Shown: positions 15,997 to 22,674 of the stretch, in pieces | How the letters are laid out: every line of letters begins with the position of its first letter | Position numbering within the stretch: the first letter of the stretch is position 1 | DNA from: Spirochaetaceae bacterium UBA1306 | Lineage (GTDB): Bacteria > Spirochaetota > Spirochaetia > Treponematales > Rectinemataceae | Assembly (NCBI GenBank): GCA_002307245.1 | Contig: DBTW01000142.1 | Location: forward strand, 1-24,827 | Reading direction: 5' to 3' | Length of the DNA stretch: 24,827 nt | Translations under genes and position numbers: made by a program | The notes under the pieces: generated by a model | Told to the model about the DNA's origin: nothing | The model's input: the letters and a program-made list of their open reading frames with translations, nothing else | The model's database searches: none

Positions 15997-16024
15997 TTGC
16001 CGCGGCGTCGCGAGGGTGTACATT
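15997..16024 (+). promoter_or_regulatory. Promoter for the barrel-type protein gene
   Basis: TTGCCG (15997-16002), a 16-bp spacer and TACATT (16019-16024), each 4/6. The predicted +1 is about 16031, giving an 18-nt leader that contains GGAGG 5 nt before ATG 16049. The weak -35 directly abuts the FNR-like site, as expected for an activator-dependent promoter. Confidence 0.45.
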
Positions 16025-16048
16025 CTCCATCGATGAATGGAGGATGCG

Positions 16049-16589
16049 ATGAAGATTCCCGCCAGCCCAAGCTGCGTCGCCCTACCAGGTCGAGAGCTCG
16101 GCCTTCGTGCTCTTCAATCTCTTGCCTGACCCGCCTGACTTCTACCAGCTGAGCCTGGGCTACCGCCTGGACGAAAAGAACCTGCTTTTCTTGAGCGGCA
16201 CTACCTGGAAGTACCATGCGCCCCTGGGCATAGGCTACGGTTCGAGCGATGACGAGTATCCAGGCTATATCCGGGCCTTCGGCTTGGGCCTGGGTTACCA
16301 AAGGTTCCTATGGAAGGGGCTGTATGCCTCGGCCTACGCCACGCCATTCCTGCAGAGATTCTATGGAAGCGACGGGGCCTACCTGCAATCGGGCTTCCAG
16401 CTCTACCTGCAGGCGCAGCTGGGCTACGAGCTGCGGTTCCTGAATGGAAGGCTCTACCTGAAGCCCACCCTGTCCCTCAACTATTGGCCGATCAATACCA
16501 ATTTCCCTGCGGATTTCCAAGCTAAGGAAAAGGCCTGGCCCAATTTCGTCCCCGCCGAATTCAACCTCGGCTTCGGCTACAGGTTGTAG
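16049..16589 (+). pseudogene. Small outer-membrane-barrel-type protein with broken signal peptide
   Basis: The mature-like part, in the frame ending at TAG 16587, reads PAQAASPYQVESSAFVLFNLLP and then about 150 residues of alternating aromatic beta strands (FYQLSLGYRL, IRAFGLGLGYQRFLW, LYASAYATPFLQRFY, LYLQAQLGYELRF, LYLKPTLSLNYW) ending in FNLGFGYRL, typical of an eight- to ten-stranded barrel. PAQA is a plausible signal-peptidase site. The only good start, ATG 16049 with GGAGG 5 nt upstream, gives MKIP and then runs out of frame, so most of the signal peptide and the reading frame are lost. A GTG at 16107 could start a product without a signal. It follows the Crp/Fnr remnant and an FNR-like promoter. 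Confidence 0.6.
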
Positions 16590-16590
16590 G

Positions 16591-16710
16591 GAGAGCTGGG
16601 TCTATTACTGGCTCTTCATCGGTCTCGAGGTCGCCGTGACGATCGGGGTATTCATTCTTGCGATACGGTGGCCGCGGAGCTCGGACCGAGGAGCGGATGG
16701 CCAAAGTTGA
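16591..16710 (+). pseudogene. Possible 3' remnant of a membrane-protein gene
   Basis: A 39-codon open stretch ending in TGA 16708-16710 reads ESWVYYWLFIGLEVAVTIG followed by VFILAIRWPRSSDRG. This is one well-formed membrane helix with a basic, polar C-terminal tail. There is no start codon or ribosome site, and the frame differs from the barrel gene just before it. It looks like the last helix of a deleted membrane protein, but it is short and could be chance. The remaining bases up to 16798 hold nothing I can identify. Confidence 0.3.
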
Positions 16711-16798
16711 TCGGCATTAACGACGATGCATCGACCTAGCGTTCTCACAGTTCTCGCATCATTCGCTTCCGCATGTATACTTTGGGATACTCAATCAG

Positions 16799-17110
16799 TT
16801 AATTATTTGCCCACTCAGCAATTTTTAGCAGTACTGCAGCCAAGGAACTCCCTTTGGCAGTCAGACTGTAGGTTACTCGTATTGGAGAAAGCTCGTCCCG
16901 GACCTGCCTTTTCACGAGCCCAGCCTCTTCGAGTTCCCGCATGCGCACAGAAAGCAGCCGGGCGCTGAGCCCTGGAATGGCGGCCATCAGCTCATTGAAG
17001 CAGTACTCCCCCGAAGCCATGGAGAATAGGATTAAGCCCGTCCACTTCTTCGCGAGGAGGGTGAAGGCCGCCTCGACCTTGGGACAGAGAGCAGTCTCGA
17101 TATTGTTCAT
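16799..17110 (-). CDS. HxlR-family redox-type repressor (YodB-like)
   Basis: 103 residues from ATG 17110. Winged helix of the HxlR type: CPKVEAAFTLLAKKWTGLIL, then FNELMAAIPGLSARLLSVRM, RELEEAGLVKRQV and VTYSLTAKGSSLAAVLLKI. Cys9 precedes the PKVEAAF helix, as in Bacillus YodB and CatR, where this N-terminal Cys senses quinones and diamide. YodB and CatR repress quinone-reductase and catechol-dioxygenase genes. Here the divergent neighbour is WrbA, a quinone oxidoreductase, which supports the same job (inference). The frame is open to TTG 17146, but ATG 17110 matches the family length and sits 1 nt after a predicted transcript start. No Shine-Dalgarno. The surrounding sequence is clearly AT-richer than the rest of the window. 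Confidence 0.88.
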   Translation of the reverse strand: MNNIETALCPKVEAAFTLLAKKWTGLILFSMASGEYCFNELMAAIPGLSARLLSVRMRELEEAGLVKRQVRDELSPIRVTYSLTAKGSSLAAVLLKIAEWANN

Positions 17111-17117
17111 ATGAAAT

Positions 17118-17146
17118 AATATATATTCTTTATTGACTATATACAA
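17118..17146 (-). promoter_or_regulatory. Promoter of HxlR-family gene, predicted leaderless
   Basis: Minus strand TTGTAT (17146-17141; 3/6), a 17-bp spacer and TATATT (17123-17118; 5/6). Predicted +1 at 17111, one base before ATG 17110. Confidence 0.45.
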
Positions 17147-17147
17147 T
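17132..17147. promoter_or_regulatory. Imperfect palindrome covering both divergent -35 boxes
   Basis: ATTGACTATATACAAT has arms ATTG/CAAT and a TATA centre (12 of 16 positions symmetric). It contains the TTGACT -35 of wrbA on the plus strand and the TTGTAT -35 of the HxlR gene on the minus strand, so a dimer bound here would cover both promoters. Confidence 0.4.
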
Positions 17148-17162
17148 ATTATTACTAGCTTA
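17134..17162 (+). promoter_or_regulatory. Promoter of wrbA
   Basis: TTGACT (17134-17139; 5/6), a 17-bp spacer and TAGCTT (17157-17162; 3/6). Predicted +1 near 17169, leader about 31 nt with AGGAG 6 nt before ATG 17200. Confidence 0.4.
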
Positions 17163-17172
17163 CTAATAGTAA
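17160..17172. promoter_or_regulatory. Perfect palindrome, candidate HxlR operator for wrbA
   Basis: TTACTAATAGTAA is a perfect inverted repeat with a single central base, and an additional TTACTA half-site lies at 17152-17157. The TACT...AGTA arms resemble those I recall for YodB-type operators. It overlaps the predicted wrbA transcription start, a typical repressor position. Confidence 0.55.
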
Positions 17173-17199
17173 CCGCCTATGGCGGGATAGGAGTTCAGT

Positions 17200-17814
17200 A
17201 TGAGCGTGAAGATCGCCGTCTATTTTTATTCCATGTATGGGCACAATTATAAAATGGCCAAGGCTGCCGCTGAAGGTATCAAGGAGGCCGGCGGGGAGGC
17301 CGAGCTGCTCAGGGTCCCCGAAACCCTCGCCCCCGAGGTATTGAAGGCTATGGGAGCCGAGGAAGCCCAAAAAGCCTTCGCCGGCGAGAAGCCGGCCAAG
17401 CATGATGAATTCGGGAACTACGACGGGTACCTCTTCTCTTTCCCAACCCGCTTCGGGGTAGTCCCGGCGCAGTTCAAAGCCTTCCTCGACGCGACAGGCC
17501 AGACCTGGGCTAATGGCGGGCTCACGAATAAACCCTTAGGCATAATGACCTCCAGCGCCATGCAGCATGGAGGACAGGAAGCGACTATCCTCGGGCTCAT
17601 CCCCTTCGTGCTCCATCACGGAGCCCTCTATGTCGGGCTGCCCCTGAGCTCCGGCGTCCTCGGCGGCACGGACGAGGTGAGCGGGAACAGTTTCTACGGC
17701 GCGAGCACGATCGCCGGCCCTGACGGCTCGAGGCAGCCCAGCGCGAACGAGCTGGCCGGGGCGAAGGCCCAGGGCAAGCGCGTGGCGGAGCTGGCGGCCA
17801 AGCTCAAGGCCTGA
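17200..17814 (+). CDS. wrbA: WrbA-type NAD(P)H:quinone oxidoreductase
   Basis: 204 residues, the normal WrbA length. Flavodoxin-fold phosphate loop YSMYGHNYKMAKAAAEG (~10-26), then FPTRFGVVPAQFKAFLDATG (~86-105) and the FMN-contacting segment SSAMQHGGQEATI. WrbA binds FMN and reduces quinones by two electrons using NAD(P)H, avoiding semiquinones, and works in the cytoplasm. AGGAG lies 6 nt upstream. Divergent from the HxlR-family repressor, with palindromes in the shared intergenic region, so expression is probably induced by quinones or electrophiles. The first ~30 codons use more A/T-ending codons than neighbours, which with the AT-rich promoter hints at a later acquisition. Confidence 0.94.
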   Translation: MSVKIAVYFYSMYGHNYKMAKAAAEGIKEAGGEAELLRVPETLAPEVLKAMGAEEAQKAFAGEKPAKHDEFGNYDGYLFSFPTRFGVVPAQFKAFLDATGQTWANGGLTNKPLGIMTSSAMQHGGQEATILGLIPFVLHHGALYVGLPLSSGVLGGTDEVSGNSFYGASTIAGPDGSRQPSANELAGAKAQGKRVAELAAKLKA

Positions 17815-17933
17815 TCGGACAGCAAGCCGCCCTTGGGGCCCGCGCCGCGTTCCGAGTTCGGAATTCGGAAAGACAGAGGCGCGGACCCTCGGCTATGGAT
17901 CAAGACCCGGCATCGGCACTACAGTCTAGGCCC

Positions 17934-18902
17934 ATGGATTCCCCATCATCGTCCCTTGGCCTTACCGATCGACGCCAATCGCTCAAAGCCTATGCCTATA
18001 TCGTCCTAACGACCCTGCTCTTCAGCTCGATGGAGATAGCCCTCAAAACGATCGCGGGGAGCTTCAACGCCATCCAGCTCAACTTTCTGCGATTCTCCAT
18101 CGGCGGCCTCTTCCTCCTGCCCTTCGCCTGCCGCTCCCTCAAACGGCGCGGCGCGACGATCGGGGCCAAGGATTGGGGCTTCTTCGCGCTCTCAGGGCTG
18201 GCCTGCGTGGTATTGAGCATGACTCTCTACCAGCTGGCCATCGAACGCTGTTCGGCCTCGATCGTCGCCATACTCTTCAGCTGCAACCCTGTATTCGTGA
18301 TTCCCCTCGCCGCCGTCTTCCTGAAGGAGCGCATCAGGGGCTTCACGGTACTGTCGCTCTGCGCCAGCCTCATCGGGATGGCATGCATCCTGGACCCGCG
18401 CGGCTCGCGCGCGAGCGCTTCGGGGATAGCCTTGGCCATAGGCTCGGCCGCGATATTCGCGGTCTACGGCGTCATGGGCAAAAAGCGCGGCGGCAGGATC
18501 GGGGGCCTGGCGACCACGGCCTTCAGCTTTCTCGCGGGCGGACTCGAGCTCCTGGCCCTCATCGGCCTCAGCCGCCTGCCGGGTCTCGCCGGGGCGCTGC
18601 GGTCCGTCGGGCTCGGCGCCTTCGCGGACATCCCGCTCTTCGCGGGCATCGCGGCGGGTAACCTGGCGGTCTTCGCCTACGTATGTCTCTTCGTGACCGG
18701 AGTGGGCTACGCCTCGTACTTCATGGCGATCGAGGAGAGCTCGGCGACCACGGCTTCGCTGGTGTTCTGCGTCAAGCCCGCGCTCGCGCCGATCCTGGCC
18801 CTCTGGATCCTGGGAGAGTCGATAGCGCCGAGGACCGCCCTGGGCATAGCCCTCATCGCGGCGGGCTCGGCGGTGTCGATAGTCGGCCGGAGCCGAGCCT
18901 AG
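17934..18902 (+). CDS. DMT-superfamily (EamA) transporter
   Basis: 322 residues from ATG 17934. About ten membrane helices in two EamA halves: LKAYAYIVLTTLLFSSMEIA through the first half, then SGIALAIGSAAIFAVYGVMGKK starting the second, ending SIVGRSRA. Hallmarks are NFLRFSIGGLFLLP in helix 2-3 and the PVFVIPLAAVFLKER and PALAPILALWILGES segments at the end of each half. Family members export amino acids, nucleosides or other small metabolites. Substrate not predictable. An upstream in-frame ATG at 17895 adds 13 poorly structured residues with no ribosome site. At 17934 a TACAGT -10 (17920-17925) would start transcription about 2 nt before the ATG, but the -35 (TGGATC) is weak. The stop shares CTAG with glnS. 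Confidence 0.88.
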   Translation: MDSPSSSLGLTDRRQSLKAYAYIVLTTLLFSSMEIALKTIAGSFNAIQLNFLRFSIGGLFLLPFACRSLKRRGATIGAKDWGFFALSGLACVVLSMTLYQLAIERCSASIVAILFSCNPVFVIPLAAVFLKERIRGFTVLSLCASLIGMACILDPRGSRASASGIALAIGSAAIFAVYGVMGKKRGGRIGGLATTAFSFLAGGLELLALIGLSRLPGLAGALRSVGLGAFADIPLFAGIAAGNLAVFAYVCLFVTGVGYASYFMAIEESSATTASLVFCVKPALAPILALWILGESIAPRTALGIALIAAGSAVSIVGRSRA

Positions 18903-20629
18903 CTGCCCTTCTTCTCTATCTTGGCCCAGGTGTCGCGGAGGCCTACGGTCCTGTTGAACACCGGGGCGCCCGGCTTCGAGTCGGGGTCGCAGCAGAAATA
19001 GCCCAGGCGCTCGAACTGGAAGCGGTCGCCGGCCTTGGCCGAACCGAGGCTGGGCTCGGCGAAGGCGCCCGCGACCCGTTCCATGGAGCTGGCGTCGATC
19101 GTGGTGACCCAATCGACGCCCGGCGCGACGTCCATCGGCCGCTCGGCCGGGAAGAGGTGCTCGTATAGCCTGGCCTCCACGGCTATGGCGTGGGCCGCGG
19201 AGACCCAGTGGATCGTGCCCTTGACCTTGCGGTTGTCGGGGGCGTCGCCGCCCTTGGTCGCGGGGTCGTAGCTGCAGCGCACTTCGGTGATCTCGCCCGT
19301 GGAAGGGTCCTTGCCGAAGCCGGTGCAGGTGACGATGTAGCCGTAGCGAAGCCTGACCATGTTGCCCGGGAAGAGGCGGAAATACTTCGGGGGCGGGACT
19401 TCGGCGAAATCCTCGCGCTCGATGTAGAGGACCTTGGAGAAGGGCACCTTGCGCGAGCCGCGCGAGGGATCCTCGGGGTTGTTCACGGCCTCGAGCTCCT
19501 CGACCGAGCCCTCGGGCCAGTTCTCGACGACGAGCCGCAAAGGGTGCAGGACGGCCATGACGCGGTCGGCGCTCTTGTTGAGCTCCTCCCGGATGCAGTG
19601 CTCGAGGAGCTGGACGTCGACGAGGGAATCGGTCTTGGCGACGCCGATGCGTGACATGAAGTCTCGGATCGAGGCCGGCGTGTAGCCGCGGCGGCGGAGG
19701 CCGGAGAGGGTCGGCATCCGTGGATCGTCCCAGCCCGAGACGACGCCGTCCTGCACGAGCCTGAGGAGCCAACGCTTCGAGAGGACGAAGTGCGAGATGT
19801 TGAGCCGGGCGAATTCGATCTGGCGCGGAGGCGTAGACGATACCTCGCCCTCCCGGACGAACCAATCGTAGAGGGGCCGGTGGATCTCGTACTCGAGGGA
19901 GCACAGGGAGTGCGAGACCCCCTCGATGGCGTCGGAGAGGGGGTGCTGGAAGTCGTACATGGGATAGATGCACCACTCGGTCCCCGTGCGGTAATGGGGC
20001 TCGCGGCGGATGCGGTACATGGGCGGGTCGCGCATGAGGAGGTTCGGGTGCGCCATGTCTATCTTGGCGCGGAGGGTCTTCGAGCCGTCGGGGAATTCCC
20101 CGGCGCGCATGCGCGCGAAGAGCTCGAGGTTCTCCGCGACCGTCCGGTTCCGGTAGGGGCTGTCCTTGCCGGGCGGGGTGATGGTGATGTTGTTCTTGTC
20201 CGGCACGTTGGTGCCGCGGTACTCGCTCATCTCCTCGGCCGTGAGGTCGTCGACGTAGGCGTGACCCTTCTTGATTATCTTGACGGCGAGATCGTAGAGC
20301 CGCTCGTAGTAGTCGGAGGCGAAGTACTCGCGGTCCTGCCAATCGTAGCCGAGCCAGGCGATGTCCTTCTTGATGGCCTCGACGTAGGACATGTCCTCCT
20401 TCTCGGGGTTCGTGTCGTCGAAGCGGAGGTTGCAGACGCCGCCGAACTGGGCCGCGACGCCGAAGTCGATGGACAGGGCCTTGGCGTGGCCGATGTGGAG
20501 CCAGCCGTTAGGCTCGGGCGGATAACGCGTCATCACGGACTTGTAGCGGCCTGAGGATAGGTCCTCGGCCACGGCGTCGCGGATGAAGTCGCTCGCCTCG
20601 GGGGATTTCGCTGAGGGATCGTCGCTCAT
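18899..20629 (-). CDS. glnS: Glutaminyl-tRNA synthetase
   Basis: 576 residues. Class I catalytic core with RYPPEPNGWLHIGHAKAL (HIGH at 45-48), the RFDDTNPEKE segment (~69-78) and a KMSKS-type loop VLSKR (~282-286), followed by the anticodon-binding beta barrels (DFAEVPPPKYFRLFPG, then GTIHWVSAAHA and RFQFERLGYFCCDPDS). The protein ends DTWAKIEKKGS, matching the usual end of GlnRS. Charges tRNA-Gln directly with glutamine. ATG 20629 has AGGAG 6 nt upstream. Downstream of gltX on the same strand, with a 96-bp gap and its own predicted promoter. The 3' stop codon overlaps that of the convergent DMT gene in CTAG. Confidence 0.96.
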   Translation of the reverse strand: MSDDPSAKSPEASDFIRDAVAEDLSSGRYKSVMTRYPPEPNGWLHIGHAKALSIDFGVAAQFGGVCNLRFDDTNPEKEDMSYVEAIKKDIAWLGYDWQDREYFASDYYERLYDLAVKIIKKGHAYVDDLTAEEMSEYRGTNVPDKNNITITPPGKDSPYRNRTVAENLELFARMRAGEFPDGSKTLRAKIDMAHPNLLMRDPPMYRIRREPHYRTGTEWCIYPMYDFQHPLSDAIEGVSHSLCSLEYEIHRPLYDWFVREGEVSSTPPRQIEFARLNISHFVLSKRWLLRLVQDGVVSGWDDPRMPTLSGLRRRGYTPASIRDFMSRIGVAKTDSLVDVQLLEHCIREELNKSADRVMAVLHPLRLVVENWPEGSVEELEAVNNPEDPSRGSRKVPFSKVLYIEREDFAEVPPPKYFRLFPGNMVRLRYGYIVTCTGFGKDPSTGEITEVRCSYDPATKGGDAPDNRKVKGTIHWVSAAHAIAVEARLYEHLFPAERPMDVAPGVDWVTTIDASSMERVAGAFAEPSLGSAKAGDRFQFERLGYFCCDPDSKPGAPVFNRTVGLRDTWAKIEKKGS

Positions 20630-20652
20630 TAAGGGCTCCTTGACCGCGCTTC

Positions 20653-20669
20653 AGGGGCGCGGCGCCCCT
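20653..20669. repeat. GC-rich inverted repeat between gltX and glnS
   Basis: AGGGGCG and CGCCCCT separated by CGG form a perfect 7-bp stem with a 3-base loop. No T-run follows on either strand, so it is not a standard intrinsic terminator. It could still slow polymerase after gltX, or be an operator at the glnS start site. Confidence 0.4.
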
Positions 20670-20699
20670 ACTATGGCGAAAGCCGAGGGGCTGGGTCAA
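20670..20699 (-). promoter_or_regulatory. Promoter for glnS
   Basis: Minus strand TTGACC (20699-20694; 5/6), an 18-bp spacer and CATAGT (20675-20670; 4/6). Predicted +1 near 20663, leader about 33 nt with AGGAG before the ATG. A GC-rich inverted repeat (20653-20669) overlaps the predicted start. Confidence 0.4.
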
Positions 20700-20725
20700 G
20701 CTCGACCGGCCCCCGGGGCTGCCCT

Positions 20726-22192
20726 TCAGCCGAGCGAGGCTAGGGCCTTGCCGGCCCTGGCTAGGGCCTCGTCGGCGCCGATCAGCGCGATCGATTCGAA
20801 GAGCGGCGGGCTCACCCGCGAGCCGGTCACGGCCACGCGCAGGGGCGCCATGAGGTCCCCGAACTTGGCGCCCAGGCGCTCGGCCTCGGCGCGGTACCTG
20901 GCCTCCGTGGCCGGCAGGTCGGAGAGGTCGCAAGCGGACAGGAGGGCCGCGCCGGCCGCCAGGAGCTCGGCGGCCCGGGCCTTGTCGAGCTTCTTGGAGA
21001 TGAATTCCTCGGCTGCGGGAAGGGGCGGCGCCTCGAAGAGATAGCGCATCATCGCCGGCGCGTCGGAGAGGAATTTGAGCCTCTCCTTGACCAGGGGCAT
21101 GGCGGAGAGGACGAAGGAGCGCTGGGCCTCGGACGGCGCCTCGGCGACCAGGCCCTCCTGGGCGAGGAAGGGAAGCACGAGGTCGCGGAGCTCGGCGTCG
21201 CCCTTCATGCGGATGTACTGACCGTTGTACCACTCGAGCTTCTGGTAGTCGAAGACGGCGGGAGCCTTGTTGAGGCGCTCGATCTTGAAGAGCCGCTCGA
21301 GGTCGGCGAGGGGGAAGAGGTCGCGGCCCTCCTCGAAGGAGCAGCCCAGGTGGGATACGTAGTTGACGAGGGCCTCGGGGAGGTAGCCCTTCTTGCGGAA
21401 CTCGTCGACCGCGGTGGCGCCGTGGCGCTTGGAGAGCTTATGCCCGTCCGGCCCGAGGACCATGGGGAGGTGGACGAGCTGTGGCGGCTCCCAGCCAAAG
21501 GCGGCGTACATGACGATATGGAAGGGGGCCGAGGGGATCCACTCCTGGGCGCGCATGACGTGCGTTATGCGCATGAGGTGATCGTCCACGATGTTGGCCA
21601 GGTGGTAGGTGGGGAAGCCGTCGGACTTCAGCAAGACGGGGTCGGGCGAGACGTCCTCGTTCTTCCACTCGATGTCGCCCAGGACCAGGTCGTGGAATTT
21701 GGTCGAGCCCTCGAGGGGGATCTTCAGTCGGACGACGGCCTTCTCACCCGCCGCGACGCGGTCGGCCGCCTCCCGCGGGTCGAGACCGCGGCAATGGCGG
21801 TCGTAGCCCAGGTCGGCGCTGTCCGAGCCCTCCTGGGCGGCTCGCAGGCCGGCGAGACGCTCCTCGCCGCAGAAGCAGTAATAGGCGGCGCCGGCCTCGA
21901 CGAGCCTCATCGCATGCTCCTGGTAGAGCTGGAAACGCTCGGATTGGATATACGGGGCGTAGGGGCCCCCGACGTCCGGGCCCTCGTCCCAATAGAAGCC
22001 GAGCCACTCGAAGGTATCGTAGAGGTTCTTCACGTAGTCTTCGGAGAAGCGGGTCCGGTCGGTATCCTCGAGGCGGAGGACGAAGGTCCCGCCATTCGCG
22101 CGCGCGAAGAGATAGTTGATGAGGGCGGTGCGGACCGAACCGATGTGCTGGAGGCCGGTCGGCGACGGGGCATAGCGGACTCTGACTTGCAT
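20726..22192 (-). CDS. gltX: Glutamyl-tRNA synthetase
   Basis: 488 residues, the standard GluRS length. Class I core: RYAPSPTGLQHIGSVRTAL (HIGS at 16-19), FVLRLEDTDRTR, a putative zinc knuckle with Cys106, Cys108 and Cys134 (YYCFCGEE and YDRHC), PTYHLANIVDDH, and KMSKS-type KLSKRHG (~252-258), then the helical anticodon-binding region. Makes Glu-tRNA-Glu; as glnS is present, it need not charge tRNA-Gln. The ATG has no Shine-Dalgarno. The predicted promoter places transcription start exactly on its A. That promoter's -35 overlaps the stop codon of the upstream small membrane-protein gene. Confidence 0.96.
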   Translation of the reverse strand: MQVRVRYAPSPTGLQHIGSVRTALINYLFARANGGTFVLRLEDTDRTRFSEDYVKNLYDTFEWLGFYWDEGPDVGGPYAPYIQSERFQLYQEHAMRLVEAGAAYYCFCGEERLAGLRAAQEGSDSADLGYDRHCRGLDPREAADRVAAGEKAVVRLKIPLEGSTKFHDLVLGDIEWKNEDVSPDPVLLKSDGFPTYHLANIVDDHLMRITHVMRAQEWIPSAPFHIVMYAAFGWEPPQLVHLPMVLGPDGHKLSKRHGATAVDEFRKKGYLPEALVNYVSHLGCSFEEGRDLFPLADLERLFKIERLNKAPAVFDYQKLEWYNGQYIRMKGDAELRDLVLPFLAQEGLVAEAPSEAQRSFVLSAMPLVKERLKFLSDAPAMMRYLFEAPPLPAAEEFISKKLDKARAAELLAAGAALLSACDLSDLPATEARYRAEAERLGAKFGDLMAPLRVAVTGSRVSPPLFESIALIGADEALARAGKALASLG

Positions 22193-22198
22193 GGGATG

Positions 22199-22227
22199 AG
22201 TATACCCGCCGGGCCCGGCAGTATCAA
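22199..22227 (-). promoter_or_regulatory. Strong sigma-70-type promoter for gltX, predicted leaderless
   Basis: Minus strand TTGATA (22227-22222; 5/6), a 17-bp spacer and TATACT (22204-22199; 5/6). Seven bases after the -10 is 22192, the first base of the gltX ATG. The TGA inside TTGATA is the stop codon of the upstream gene. Confidence 0.6.
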
Positions 22228-22565
22228 GGAAGGCCGCGGGACAGGATCGATACGGTCTGGGCCACGATCAGGGCCAGGCCGCCGAGGGCCGCCGCGACCG
22301 CGTAGCCCAGGGCGCCGAGGACGCGGAAGCCGTAGCGCCCGGCCAGGGCGAAGCCCGCGGCGAGGAGGATGCCGATGCCCGAGGCGGACAGGATGCCGAG
22401 GGCCGAAATGCGCATGATGGATACGAGGAGTGACTCGGTGTCGTCGAGGAAGGAGCTCTCGGAGCCGACCACCCAATAGAAGGTCGATACCGAGCAGATC
22501 ACGAACATAAATATCGCCGCCCGCTTGACGAGTATCATGATGAGGGGCTTTTCCTGCGAATCCAT
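22224..22565 (-). CDS. Small three-helix membrane protein
   Basis: 113 residues with hydrophobic segments near 8-32 (LIMILVKRAAIFMFVICSVSTFYWVV), 50-75 (MRISALGILSASGIGILLAAGFAL) and 80-106. Family not recognised. GAGGA lies 7 nt before ATG 22565, a normal ribosome site. The stop codon is part of the gltX -35 box, leaving 31 bp to gltX. Upstream, about 109 bp separate it from thiN and contain no convincing promoter by eye. Confidence 0.7.
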   Translation of the reverse strand: MDSQEKPLIMILVKRAAIFMFVICSVSTFYWVVGSESSFLDDTESLLVSIMRISALGILSASGIGILLAAGFALAGRYGFRVLGALGYAVAAALGGLALIVAQTVSILSRGLP

Positions 22566-22674
22566 GCTGGCGTCCTCGGATCGTATCGTCTGTCACCCGA
22601 TGCGGGGCAATAATGGAATAATTCTCCGACTTCGGCAAGATCGGCTCAGGCGGAAGCCTGGCAGGAGGCGGGCT

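Noticed and set aside
16025..16042. CTCCAT/ATGGAG hairpin that could hide the ribosome site of the barrel-protein gene
   Set aside because: The left arm lies upstream of the predicted transcription start (about 16031), so it would not be in the mRNA.
17850..17870. Inverted repeat TTCCGA...TCGGAA after wrbA as a terminator
   Set aside because: Short stem, 9-base loop and no T-run on the plus strand.
17895..17933. Upstream ATG 17895 as the DMT transporter start
   Set aside because: Adds 13 polar residues, no ribosome site; 17934 gives a normal N terminus. Not fully excluded.
18192..20342. 716-codon open frame overlapping glnS
   Set aside because: Out-of-frame shadow of glnS, rich in Arg and Pro, no recognisable motif.
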